Assembly (NCBI GenBank): GCA_963575645.1
Contig: OY754475.1
Coordinates: forward strand, 21,738,509 to 21,802,508
Origin: Xanthostigma xanthostigma
Lineage: Eukaryota > Arthropoda > Insecta > Raphidioptera > Raphidiidae
Direction of reading: 5' to 3'
Length of the DNA: 64,000 bases
The notes below the pieces were generated by a model. The model did no database searches and was not told the origin of the DNA. It saw only the letters and a program-made list of their open reading frames with translations. Of this stretch, positions 1 to 11,529 are shown one piece after another (the stretch's first letter is position 1; every line of letters begins with the position of its first letter). Position numbers and translations under genes: made by a program.

Positions 1-2916
1 TCGGAAAAAGTAAGAAGGGGGGACCCTTCTTACAAAAATGAAAAATTTTTGAAAAATAGATTTGTTTGATATCATGCATACTTATAGAAAAAATCATTCT
101 GAATCGATTCCGACCACCCGCAGCCTCGTATCTCTTTTGGTTTCGGAGATATAGCCGTTTTAAAGTGTTTACATTTTTTTACACTTTAAACCGTCATAGC
201 GTCTAAACTAAGCGATATACGTATTTGGGCGTAGGCCCAATCGATTCAGCGTACTTTTTTCTATAAGACACGTTACTATTAAGCATATCTGAAAAAAATA
301 TATATTTTGCCAAATATCGCAAAACGTTCATGTTTTCATATGCGTTTTGCAAAAATGCAACTTTTTAAGACACTAAGCGACTTTTGGACCGTTCTATACT
401 AACCGAACTTATAGAAAATTTCAAGCTGAATCGATTCCGACAATCCACAACCTTGTATCTCTTTTAGTTTCAGAGATATTAGCGTTTATTTATTTTATTT
501 GAGAAAAATTTAAAAGCGCCGTAACTTTCAAACGACTAAAGATACAGATGCGGGGGTGGCCGGAATCGATTCAGCGCGATTTTTTACATAAGAATAACCT
601 CAGTTGTAAATCGTATACGAACAATATGACAGTGATTTTTGTGTTTTTTTAAAATCGGAAAAAGTAAGAAGGGGGGACCCTTCTTACAAAAATGAAAAAT
701 TTTTGAAAAATAGATTTGTTTGATATCATGCATACTTATAGAAAAAATCATTCTGAATCGATTCCGACCACCCGCAGCCTCGTATCTCTTTTGGTTTCGG
801 AGATATAGCCGTTTTAAAGTGTTTACATTTTTTTACACTTTAAACCGTCATAGCGTCTAAACTAAGCGATATACGTATTTGGGCGTAGGCCCAATCGATT
901 CAGCGTACTTTTTTCTATAAGACACGTTACTATTAAGCATATCTGAAAAAAATATATATTTTGCCAAATATCGCAAAACGTTCATGTTTTCATATGCGTT
1001 TTGCAAAAATGCAACTTTTTAAGACACTAAGCGACTTTTGGACCGTTCTATACTAACCGAACTTATAGAAAATTTCAAGCTGAATCGATTCCGACAATCC
1101 ACAACCTTGTATCTCTTTTAGTTTCAGAGATATAAGCGTTTATTTATTTTATTTGAGAAAAATTTAAAAGCGCCGTAACTTTCAAACGACTAAAGATACA
1201 GATGCGGGGGTGGCCGGAATCGATTCAGCGCGATTTTTTACATAAGAATAACCTCAGTTGTAAATCGTATGCGAACAATATGACAGTGATTTTTGTGTTT
1301 TTTTAAAATCGGAAAAAGTAAGAAGGGGGGACCCTTCTTACAAAAATGAAAAATTTTTGAAAAATAGATTTGTTTGATATCATGCATACTTATAGAAAAA
1401 ATCATTCTGAATCGATTCCGACCACCCGCAGCCTCGTATCTCTTTTGGTTTCGGAGATATAGCCGTTTTAAAGTGTTTACATTTTTTTACACTTTAAACC
1501 GTCATAGCGTCTAAACTAAGCGATATACGTATTTGGGCGTAGGCCCAATCGATTCAGCGTACTTTTTTCTATAAGACACGTTACTATTAAGCATATCTGA
1601 AAAAAATATATATTTTGCCAAATATCGCAAAACGTTCATGTTTTCATATGCGTTTTGCAAAAATGCAACTTTTTAAGACACTAAGCGACTTTTGGACCGT
1701 TCTATACTAACCGAACTTATAGAAAATTTCAAGCTGAATCGATTCCGACAATCCACAACCTTGTATCTCTTTTAGTTTCAGAGATATTAGCGTTTATTTA
1801 TTTTATTTGAGAAAAATTTAAAAGCGCCGTAACTTTCAAACGACTAAAGATACAGATGCGGGGGTGGCCGGAATCGATTCAGCGCGATTTTTTACATTAG
1901 AATAACGGCAGTTGTAAATCGTATGCGAACAATATGACAGTGATTTTTGTGTTTTTTTAAAATCGGAAAAAGTAAGAAGGGGGGACCCTTCTTACAAAAA
2001 TGAAAAATTTTTGAAAAATAGATTTGTTTGATATCATGCATACTTATAGAAAAAATCATTCTGAATCGATTCCGACCACCCGCAGCCTCGTATCTCTTTT
2101 GGTTTCGGAGATATAGCCGTTTTAAAGTGTTTACATTTTTTTACACTTTAAACCGTCATAGCGTCTAAACTAAGCGATATACGTATTTGGGCGTAGGCCC
2201 AATCGATTCAGCGTACTTTTTTCTATAAGACACGTTACTATTAAGCATATCTGAAAAAAATATATATTTTGCCAAATATCGCAAAACGTTCATGTTTTCA
2301 TATGCGTTTTGCAAAAATGCAACTTTTTAAGACACTAAGCGACTTTTGGACCGTTCTATACTAACCGAACTTATAGAAAATTTCAAGCTGAATCGATTCC
2401 GACAATCCACAACCTTGTATCTCTTTTAGTTTCAGAGATATTAGCGTTTATTTATTTTATTTGAGAAAAATTTAAAAGCGCCGTAACTTTCAAACGACTA
2501 AAGATACAGATGCGGGGGTGGCCGGAATCGATTCAGCGCGATTTTTTACATTAGAATAACGGCAGTTGTAAATCGTATGCGAACAATATGACAGTGATTT
2601 TTGTGTTTTTTTAAAATCGGAAAAAGTAAGAAGGGGGGACCCTTCTTACAAAAATGAAAAATTTTTGAAAAATAGATTTGTTTGATATCATGCATACTTA
2701 TAGAAAAAATCATTCTGAATCGATTCCGACCACCCGCAGCCTCGTATCTCTTTTGGTTTCGGAGATATAGCCGTTTTAAAGTGTTTACATTTTTTTACAC
2801 TTTAAACCGTCATAGCGTCTAAACTAAGCGATATACGTATTTGGGCGTAGGCCCAATCGATTCAGCGTACTTTTTTCTATAAGACACGTTACTATTAAGC
2901 ATATCTGAAAAAAAAT
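1..2916. repeat. Satellite A: 654-bp tandem repeat, 4.5 copies
   Basis: The start of the monomer (TCGGAAAAAGTAAGAAGGGG) recurs at 1, 655, 1309, 1963 and 2617, an exact 654-bp spacing. The array enters from outside the window, and the fifth copy is cut off after about 296 bp. Copies differ at only a few positions: copies 1 and 2 share CATAAGAATAACCTCA near the end, while copies 3 and 4 share CATTAGAATAACGGCA. This indicates recent homogenisation. The monomer is itself modular, with four ~160-bp segments that each carry an ATCGATTC motif followed by a TATCTC..TTT.GTTT..GAGATAT-like block in alternating orientation (see findings). No coding potential is apparent. Confidence 0.97.
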
Positions 2917-2920
2917 CTTT

Positions 2921-3400
2921 CAAAAGATTTCCTGGGCAAAGGGAAAGTTGTTTATAACTTCTAAAGATTTCCTGGGCAAAGGGAAAGTTGTTTATAACTT
3001 CTAAAGATTTCCTGGGCAAAGGGAAAGTTGTTTATAACTTCTAAAGATTTCCTGGGCAAAGGGAAAGTTGTTTATAACTTCTAAAGATTTCCTGGGCAAA
3101 GGGAAAGTTGTTTATAACTTCTAAAGATTTCCTGGGCAAAGGGAAAGTTGTTTATAACTTCTAAAGATTTCCTGGGCAAAGGGAAAGTTGTTTATAACTT
3201 CTAAAGATTTCCTGGGCAAAGGGAAAGTTGTTTATAACTTCTAAAGATTTCCTGGGCAAAGGGAAAGTTGTTTATAACTTCTAAAGATTTCCTGGGCAAA
3301 GGGAAAGTTGTTTATAACTTCTAAAGATTTCCTGGGCAAAGGGAAAGTTGTTTATAACTTCTAAAGATTTTTTGGGCAAAGGGAAAGTTGTTTATTAGTT
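2921..3400. repeat. 40-bp minisatellite, 12 copies
   Basis: Twelve head-to-tail 40-bp units (CTAAAGATTTCCTGGGCAAA followed by GGGAAAGTTGTTTATAACTT) run without spacers. Ten of the units are identical. The first starts CAAAAG and the last has TTTGGG in place of CCTGGG and ends TTTATTAGTT. The array abuts the truncated satellite A monomer. Units are contiguous with no unique spacers, so it is not a CRISPR array. Confidence 0.97.
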
Positions 3401-3520
3401 CAGAAGCAAACAAAAAAAACTGTTTTAGTACCAAGTAGCGACATCTGTCCCAATTCGCTCAAAGCTATTAGTTCAGAAGCAAATCTGGTAGAATTTGGTC
3501 AAAGCTATTAGTTCAGAAGC
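3393..3520. repeat. Three copies of a TATTAGTTCAGAAGC motif
   Basis: The motif occurs at about 3393, 3466 and 3506, just after the minisatellite. The last two are preceded by CAAAGC. They look like decayed remnants of a further short repeat at the array edge. Confidence 0.7.
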
Positions 3521-4160
3521 CGGGCCGCAAATGAAATACATTTTGCTGAATTATATCTAGCGCACCCGGGTCCTCTTATAAAATAAGCTGGTTTTAATGC
3601 CCCTATACCGAAATTAAAATGATCCGATGGTATATGAACCAAAACAAATAAACACAAGACTAATTTTCAAAAGAAGAGCCGTCAAAATCAGATCGCGCTT
3701 GAAAGTCGTCAAATAGCCATTACCGACAGCTGAATGGGGCTACAAATAACATTTTGAGATACTCTGTTACCATCTGGTCATTATAAAACCGACTCAGTAA
3801 CATAAAAACCTATTAATAACTCACATTTTTTATTATAAAAATGTAATAATAACTTGAAATACATAAAGATTTAAATGTCAATAAATAAAGTGTGTGGACA
3901 GTAGACTTTTTTTGTGAAAGGCCTACCATCTGACGAGAGATCGACGACAAAGACAGACATACGCAACGACAATGAAACGTCGCTATTGTTGTCTCTATTG
4001 TTGTGGCGGCAGAACAAACGATGGCAGATGAGCAACTGTAGGCATGCGGATGACCTTGCCGTTACGATGACATAAATATGTCGCTAATAAGGATGTATCT
4101 CGCCGGGCTCCGTTACTCTCGCGCGTTAGAAGTGAAACTTCTTAAATTCTATCATCTTTA
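3521..4160. other. Intergenic DNA, nothing recognised
   Basis: AT-rich sequence without a credible open frame. The stretch around 3935-4010 is a low-complexity GACGA/TTGTTG-rich segment. No splice-bounded exon was found. Confidence 0.5.
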
Positions 4161-4161
4161 G

Positions 4162-4616
4162 CGTTCCGTACCTCAAAAGGAACCCTTATAGGATCACTTT
4201 AATGTCCGTCTGTCTGTATGTCTGTCAAGACTCTTGGTAATAAAGCTGTAACAAACCGTATGTATTCGTTACTGAGTAACGGGTACATCGTCTGACTCGA
4301 AGTAACGAATCGTTACTTACAAATTCATTTCGTTACTTGCATTTGTCGTATCCATGTCAGTTCGACTCGTTTGATGCGGTTATACGTTATACTTACGAAC
4401 GAAGTCATACCGTATCACGTATGCGACGCGCCTCGATGCGATGGTACATGCTTGATGCTGTTAGTACACGATTGTATGTCGTATGAAAAGTAACGAGTAA
4501 CGTAACGATACGAAAGTAACGGGTACTGGTTCTTTAAGTAACGAATACATACGGGTACACAATTTCTCGTTACTTTTACAGCTCTACTTGGGAATCAAAA
4601 CCTATAGGATCTATAT
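4162..4616 (+). mobile_element. Fragment of dispersed family R, split by a hAT-like MITE
   Basis: 4162-4240 (GTTCCGTACCTCAAAAGGAA, then GGATCACTTT and the TCTGTCTGT run to CTCTTGG) matches the start of the longer copy at 13658-14150. The match resumes at 4587 with CTTGGGAATCAAAACCTATA. The intervening 346 bp is a separate insertion. The family is a common lepidopteran non-LTR-type repeat by recollection; the class is not proven here. Confidence 0.65.
4241..4586. mobile_element. hAT-like MITE with 8-bp target-site duplication
   Basis: The left end reads TAAAGCTGTAAC and the reverse complement of the right end reads TAGAGCTGTAAAAG, giving imperfect terminal inverted repeats of the TARAG type. 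The element is flanked by CTTGGTAA (4233-4240) and CTTGGGAA (4587-4594), an 8-bp duplication with one mismatch, as expected for hAT elements. The interior is rich in GTAACG and CGTTAC subterminal repeats. It contains no transposase. It interrupts the family R fragment, so it inserted later. Confidence 0.75.
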
Positions 4617-4904
4617 CAATTGCAACTGATCATTGAACGATGTATTTCATAAATGACACATTCAAGTCAGTTGCAATTGATGTTATCAATGATATAGAAT
4701 GAAATTTGAAATGAGCAGAGTCAATTTGCACCCAAAACTTTATTACTTTCTTATTTCTCTGAGCCGACATTTTAACGCTCAAAGTCTAACTGTAGCAGCC
4801 AAATTACCATAAAGATGAGTATTATTTTGTTTTAATATTTTTTCGAAAGTGACGTTTTTTTTTGAGATTTTGCTCTGAATGAATAAGTAATTTATTTATA
4901 TATG

Positions 4905-5182
4905 CAGGCCCGTAGCTAGAACCTCGGGGGCCCCGGGGCAAAAATTAAAATTGGGGTCCCCTACGTAGAATTTAAAGTGTTTAAAAAAGCCCATTACTTA
5001 CTATGTTCACAAATACTATTTTTTTCGATGTTTTTTTTACATAGGCACAATTCTAGACGTAATTTGTGGAAGGGCCCCAAAAAGTAAAAAACAAGTGTGG
5101 ACACATTCGAACCCCTAAAAAATAGACAACGAAAATGGCCCCGGGCACTGCCCCGCTTGCCCTATTTTCGATACGGCCCTGC
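4905..5182. mobile_element. GC-rich-ended MITE (GCAGGSCCGTA termini)
   Basis: The left end GCAGGCCCGTAGCTAGAACC with GGGGCCCCGGGGC inside mirrors the right end, which on the reverse strand starts AGCAGGGCCGTATCG and contains GGGGCAGTGCCCGGGGCC. The GC-rich ends contrast with an AT-rich middle. No coding capacity is apparent. Confidence 0.5.
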
Positions 5183-5189
5183 TATTACG

Positions 5190-8120
5190 TTTTTGGTCAA
5201 ACATAATATGAGAAACGTTGCCTCATTGTGGTAATTTGTACGGCTATGACTTCAATAAAATTAGTTACTATATGATTGAGATGATACATTCATATATAAT
5301 AATATGATATATAGAATCAATAACTTTGATTTAAAATTACAGATAAAAAATTGTAAGCAATTACAGCGGGTTTGTTGAATAAAATAAGACAACTGCAGTC
5401 AATTACCGTTCATAATTTTTAATTATGATATTCATCAATAATAATCTTATTATGATTTTGTGAAGAATGTCAGAAGCTAGGACAACAGCTAATTTGACTT
5501 TTGTGCAGGTCATTTGATGCAACAACAAATGTCAACAGGTCATCAAGGTAACGTGCTGCTTTAGGAAATCTTTTACGTTTTAGAGTTGTTCTAATCGTTC
5601 CATTGATTCTAAATAACAGTAGCCTCTCGTTAAGTCAACGCTAGTCCGTTCCCTTCTTCGAGTCTCGCACCAAAATGATAAAAAAGTGGTGCGTCTGCTG
5701 GTTAACACACGACAAAAGCTATGCTTCTTACGCATTTAAAAAAACAACATAAATTTGAAATTTTAATTTATAGAGATTTATAAAAAACGGTCATTTGAGA
5801 CTTAAATCTGAGATGTTTAAAGCTTACAAGTATGCTCCCCATTGACTAGGTATATATAATATCAACGACATACGGTGTTCGCTTTGTTTATATGGTTCTT
5901 TCTTCGCTTAAGCTATAATCTGAACATAAATACGCGTGTGCGCCGTTGTTTAGGAACGCTTGCTCGTTCCTTTTTCACTGCCAATTCCGAAGCACAGCTT
6001 TAGAGAACTCGCCGCTTTAGAGAACTTTTACTGTTTCTCACATTTAAAAAATTGATTCTTATTGACGTATATTTTCGTGCTGCATAAAAAAGCGCACTTA
6101 AAAAAATTCTTGCAAGTTCCCTATTATATTAATCCATTTTTTCGAACATCTTGTATATAGTGATAAAACGAATCATGTCATTTTATATCATATTGACAAT
6201 TTTACAATATCTTATATTTGGCAAATGCATTTTATTGTTTAGAAATAAAAAATATTATTGCAAAAGAATCGAGTATAAATAAATGGTTGTCCACAAACAA
6301 ATTTTAATTACAAAATTTCTGAAGATCATAAAATCTGTTCGCAATGAATTATTTTGAAACAATGATTAATTTATGCGTGCAGATTTGGAAATAGTAAATG
6401 TCATTTTATTGATTAAACTGAGTGAAGATTAATCAATTAAAAACTATTATCCCCTAAAAAAACTTTCCTTTTAAATGGGTCAAAATACCTTGAGAGTTGA
6501 GGTTCATCGCATTCGCGTCTAATTTTTCACAATCACTTTGAAAATAAACATGGCGACTCTTGAACAGCTGATTTATTTTAGGTTATGTTAACTTCAATAC
6601 GATCTGTTTTCCTGTTATCAGTTTGAATAACTTTAAAACCTAATCATGTAACTATCGCAAAAACAAAATGGAGAACTTTCTTAATTTTATAAAATTTAAA
6701 TGAAAAATCATACTTCCTCTTGATACGCCTCTGTCAAAATATTGAACGCTTCTTTTAAGAGTGCTTTAATGTGACAAATTCAAGGCTACTTCAACTAAAA
6801 TCTAAAGGATTGTCTACGCAAAAGGAAATACTTCCTACCTTCCTATTTATAAGTATTTCTCGAGATGATGTTTTTTTCTGTAGAGTAGCTCAGCAAGCCC
6901 AAGTACCTACGTAAAATAAGGTGTTCAAACCTTTCTTTTTTAATTTTCACCTAATGTAATTACTTCCGAAAATTTCATCATTTTACCATTACGCCATAAA
7001 ATAAAGCACAAGCATGGTTTATAAAAATCTGCTGTGAGCGCTTTATTACTGCTTGAACTACAACAGTTTTTTTTTATTCATGTGTGTTTAGTTCGGTATC
7101 AGGTAACGAGTGTTCAAAAGGTTTTTTAATCCTAGGCGAGATGCATATTATACGAAAATAGTAAAGACATGCGTCTTACAACATCAAGAGCCCAGGAGTG
7201 GTTTGTAAGAATAAGCCTTGTGTAAGCGCTTTATTACTGCTCGAACGTAGATCGTATTATAACTAGATTTCGCATAGCAAAGCCTCGCAACCTTTCATTT
7301 CTGGCATGTAGTACTAGCAATTAAATTAAAACAGTAGCTCGTCCATGTGCCGCTTACCTTAACTAAGGCTTTAAGAATGTAAATCGATCCAAAACTGTAT
7401 ACACTAATAAGATGTTTGTTTCTTCGATTAGCAAAAAGTTTTGATATAATTTTGTTTTATGATTGTTGGCTGCCCTGTTTAACGGACGCTACTGATCCCA
7501 CGGGTAGTGGATCTAACCATAGAGACTGGCCCTGTATTTGTTTGCACTACACTAGCGATTATTTATTTTTGACATCACTCTACAAAGAACACCTATATTA
7601 CCGACCTCGGTTCATTATAGCTATGGCGTTGTTATTAATTATTTAAGTGATAATACACAATGAAATTAATGCCAAAGTACATTCTCTTGAACGAATAAAA
7701 AATATTTTAGTTTTATAAATAGGTAATCAATCTTTACATACAGTAAATTCCAGTTAAGCGAGGTATGTGTAGCTATGGAAATCGTTAATGCATTAGAGAA
7801 AATCGTTTCACTTAAAATGCAACATTCATCGAAAAAGAACACGCTTGACAAATGGAATTACAACTAAAGGTTTTTATATATCTATTATTATTTATTGTTG
7901 ATATTATATATAAACAATCAATTAGCATAAATTCTGTAAATTACCTTATTTTAGTTATTGAGAGTCTATTAAAACAATACAAGTGATGTAAGTAATTATA
8001 GAAAATTACGCAATAAGTTTTACTTAACGCTTTTCCTTTAATATTTGCACTACGATTGCTTACTAACTTAAGAAATTCCTTGTTTTTCTGGTAGGTGTAA
8101 CGTTGCTAACATAATATTAC
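5190..8120. other. Gene-free AT-rich interval
   Basis: About 2.9 kb without a supportable exon. The only structure seen is a repeated GAGCGCTTTATTACTGC / TAAGCGCTTTATTACTGC motif near 7036 and 7224, which suggests an old dispersed element. Short open frames here have no splice context and no recognisable protein features. Confidence 0.5.
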
Positions 8121-8124
8121 CATG

Positions 8125-8530
8125 AAAAAAATTATAAAATAAAAACTTTTTAACAAAAAAATTAAACCGCCGAAAAACTGAAAAGCAAAAAATAATAAAT
8201 ATTTTTATTTAACTAAGTTCTATTTAAGTAGTTGAACGTATGTGACAGTCTAGTATATCGAAGTAATTTTGAGTCGGCGTCAACAATCCTTCGCCGGAAA
8301 TCTCTGGGAGTTCACAAGAGTTCTCTAATTTTATTTGGTTATTTCTTTTAGTGATCTTTGTTCATTGATTGTTTGACGCCGACTCAAAATTACTTCGATA
8401 TACTAGACTGTCACATACGTTCAACTACTTAAATAGAACTTAGTTAAATAAAAATATTTATTATTTTTTGCTTTTCAGTTTTTCGGCGGTTTAATTTTTT
8501 TGTTAAAAAGTTTTTATTTTATAATTTTTT
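8125..8530. mobile_element. Foldback element / MITE with ~160-bp inverted arms
   Basis: The arm at about 8126-8288 (including AATTAAACCGCCGAAAAACT and GAACGTATGTGACAGTCTAG) is repeated as an almost perfect reverse complement at about 8367-8530. A loop of ~80 bp separates the arms. Near-identity of the arms implies a recent insertion or arm conversion. No open frame is present. Confidence 0.85.
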
Positions 8531-8569
8531 GTGGCTATATAATTTATAATTGTAATACACAACTCAGCA

Positions 8570-8985
8570 TGAAAATCTGTGAGTGAACAATAAATCACCC
8601 CTATTTTCCCACCCTTAGGGTAGGAATTTTTTTTCCAAATTTATATGAGACCAACCTCGAGGTATACCCTATCCAATAAAAAAATAATTATCAAAATCGG
8701 ACTACTCTGTAAAAAGTTATGTGTGGTCATACATTACAATCAGTGAGTGAACAATCAATCATCCCCTGTTTTCCTACCCTTAGGGTTGGAATTTTTTTAC
8801 CAAATTTATATGGGACCAACTTCGGGGTATACCCTTTCAAACAAAAAAATATTTATCAAAATCGGACTACTCTGTAAAAAGTTATGCGTGGTCATACATA
8901 AAAAAAAAAAAAATAAAAAAAAAAAAATATACGCGTCGACTTGAGAACCTCCTCCGTTTTTGTTTTTCGTCGGTTAAAAAATTGC
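8570..8985 (+). mobile_element. Non-LTR retrotransposon 3' end, internally duplicated
   Basis: Two diverged tandem copies of a ~165-bp segment (GAGTGAACAAT ... CCCTTAGGGT ... TTATCAAAATCGGACTACTC ... GTGGTCATACAT) start at about 8580 and 8747. They are followed by an A-rich tail at 8899-8930 and the block GTCGACTTGAGAACCTCCTC at 8936. That closing block is typical of lepidopteran RTE-type LINE tails by recollection. The open frame at 8747-8944 lies wholly in this repeat and is not a gene. Confidence 0.6.
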
Positions 8986-9104
8986 ACATATCTCTACAAA
9001 ATAGTTGTTTGCCATGCCTGTACAGCGATAGTAAAATGACCCATTTCGCAAAGTAAAACAAAAAACTCCAATTCAACCCTTTTTGTTAAAGTGAAGTTAG
9101 GAAT

Positions 9105-9235
9105 AGTATACCTACACCATACTGGCCGAAAGTTTGATATTCTTGCACTGCACGCCATGATGCCCGAGGCGGCCAAGGGCATAATGGCTCGCAGTGCAAG
9201 AATATCAAACTTTCGGCCAGTGTGGTGTATAATAT
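9105..9235. repeat. Near-perfect 130-bp hairpin
   Basis: The arm from TGGCCGAAAGTTTGATATTC through TTGCACTGC (about 9123-9152) is matched by its reverse complement at 9190-9220. Pairing continues outward (TACACCATAC against GTGTGGTGTA) and imperfectly inward (GCCATGATGCCC against GGGCATAATGGC). It is a MITE-like or hairpin-RNA-like structure without a protein frame. Confidence 0.85.
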
Positions 9236-9299
9236 TTTTCTTCATACCTCGGTCGTAACTACGCTTATTAAATACATTAATTAATTAATTACTTCTTAA

Positions 9300-9895
9300 A
9301 TACATAAGAGCACAGATAAATTCCAAGCATGCAGTTTTGAGGTCATACGTAAAAACACTAATGACAGCTGTCAGCGACTATTAACTAAAATGTAATAGGG
9401 TTGCTATGGAAGCGACATCTAAACGACAGTTGATATTTTATTGAAGTGAAAACTTCTTTAGCGGCGTTGTACACTTTTTTTGTAATGGGTAAAAAATGTT
9501 AAACTCGCGTTAGGTAAAGTAAGAACTCTCTAAGTGATATACAACATCTAGCGTTGAAATATCGTACATAAAAATGCAATCTATGATACAAACCATTTTA
9601 TTTACAAGTGTTGCCAATATTTATACAACGTTAGACATCTAGCGTTGAAATATCGTACATAAAAATGCAATCTATGATACAAACCATTTTATTTACAAGT
9701 GTTGCCAATAAATAAACAATGCTTCTAAATGCAAAAAATTAAGACGTTAATATTCAAGTTTTCACTCCCGTCTTTTTTTTTCTTTACTGCCGCCCGAACG
9801 TACGTACTTCCCGCATCAGTGCGTGTAATCCCACCAATGCGTAAATGTTAGACTTTCTGCCTTACAATTGATGCCGAAAGTATGTACTTTCGATC
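9300..9895 (+). mobile_element. Dispersed repeat family X, interrupted by MITE Y
   Basis: 9300-9434 (ATAAATTCCAAGCATGCAGT through ACGACAGTTGAT) and 9781-9895 (CTTTACTGCCGCCCGAACGT through GATGCCGAAAGTAT) match, inverted, the continuous segment at 22908-23150. In that copy the two halves are nearly adjacent. The copy here is therefore one element opened by an insertion at about 9435-9781. Confidence 0.8.
9435..9781 (+). mobile_element. MITE Y copy 1 (GAAGTGAAAACTT ends)
   Basis: It begins GAAGTGAAAACTTCTTTAGC at 9443 and ends near AATATTCAAGTTTTCACT at 9765, which is the left end inverted. Related copies lie at 14834-15010 and 23879-24160. This copy carries an internal 91-bp tandem duplication: ACATCTAGCGTTGAAATATC occurs at 9544 and 9635. 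No coding frame is present. Confidence 0.8.
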
Positions 9896-10650
9896 AAGGT
9901 ATATGAAGAAAAAGATAGTTTATTATATTTAAATTACAACTTTATGGATTCCAACATCAAATTAATATGCTAATAGAAGTGTCCTTGAACTTTCTTAGCA
10001 TCCAAAAGAACATCGAAAGTGAAAATGGTCGTCGAATTCTGTTTTTGTTAAAAATTAAAATATGTAAACTACTTTACAACAATTTAGAATTAAACAGATA
10101 AACAGGTCCAATTAAAGCGTTGGATTTTTTAAGAAATATCTGACAAAGGTCACACAGGTATAAATAAACAATATCAATATGAGAAATAATGATTGAGTAT
10201 TTTAATTGTGAGCAGTGCCGTATTAACATATTGGCTAACAAGGTCGGGGCCTAAGGCCTAACGCATCACTCTAAAAATATAGGTAGTCGCAAAGCCTCAA
10301 ATACACATTTTTGAATGAACTTTTTATAAAAAAAAATTAAACTGCCTTCAAAAAGATCCGCCCAAAAGAGGAAAGTAATAAAATTATAATATCAATTTAG
10401 GAGGTTTTTTAGTGTACAAACCTATTTTTTATTACCAGTTTCACAATTTTTTTGTGGTAGGGGTAGGTTCAAATTTAAGTTTGTAGATGTTCATTATTTA
10501 AGTAGGTACAATATTATATTAAATATAATCTTACCATGTTCATAATTGTAGTGAAAGAACTTTTGCACATTTTGATCGCGTTTTATTTTTTATTTTAAAC
10601 ACTGTAATTTTAATGTCCTTATGAGTTATTTATATCACTACATATTATAA
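9896..10650. other. Intergenic DNA, nothing firm
   Basis: AT-rich sequence without a supportable exon. A short GC-rich patch near 10215-10265 (GCAGTGCCGTATTAACATAT, GTCGGGGCCTAAGGCC) resembles the end of a decayed transposon. Confidence 0.4.
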
Positions 10651-11010
10651 AACAAAGCCGCGTCTGTCTGTCTGAACGCGATAAACTCAAAAACTACCGA
10701 ACGGATTTTCATACGGTTTTCACTAACAGAAAGAGCGATAAACGAGAAAGGTTTATGTGTATAATTCATTCATGTTTTGTGTAAATTGGTTGAAATATAT
10801 GACGATGGTTGTTGAAGCCGAATGGAGGAGCTTTCATCGAAAACACTGCCTAATTCCTTCGAGATATAATAAAACAAAGCATGGTGGAATTGTTCCTCTT
10901 TTAAAGGTTTACAGAAAAGTCCGCGATGGCATATGTCTATCTTTTAAAGATAACTTACTATACCCATTTTCGTGGATTTCAATTTTGGCAACGTAAGTCG
11001 ACGAAAAACG
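10650..11010 (-). mobile_element. Dispersed family Q copy (inverted)
   Basis: AAAGCCGCGTCTGTCTGTCT through GCGATAAACTCAAAAACTAC and AGAAAGAGCGATAAACGAG is the reverse complement of the tandem copies at 12880-13185. The block continues to about 11010 with a GTCGACGAAAAACGGTGGCA motif that also closes family Z copies. The frame at 10757-10996 lies inside it and is not supported as a gene. Confidence 0.65.
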
Positions 11011-11529
11011 GTGGCAATCTACAAATTCTAGCGTCGCCGGACCGGGCTAGTAGGCCGTGATCCATTGATATTTCTGCCTGACGTTTCGTCTGCAACTGCG
11101 GTAGACATTAGCAAAGACGAAATTATTAATAAATACATATTTTTCTTGCATTTATCTCAGCTTTGTTAAATATTAGAATAATCAGTTTTTTGTTTTTTTT
11201 TTAGTAAACTTTAGCTATATTTGTTGATGATTGCATTCGATGTAGTCAGTATGGCACTGATAAGTTACTTTAATGTAATAAAAAAAAACAAGCGACACAA
11301 GATCCGGATCTAATATAAAAAATTATCGGATGACCTTTTAACATCGGTTTTCAAGGTAGGTCATTAGTATTTCGTGTTGAGGAATTTTAATAATATTTAA
11401 AACAAATCAATACAGTAGATGCTTCTTAACTCAGCACCTGCTGGTGCAGAAAGAAGCAGTCACTAAACGAGAGCCCCTCCTCGTTATCTCTTCATATTCC
11501 AAACCAAACAGTAGAAACTAGAATCTTTG

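Noticed and set aside
2921-3400. CRISPR-like appearance of the 40-bp repeats
   Set aside because: Units are contiguous with no unique spacers, and the context is eukaryotic.
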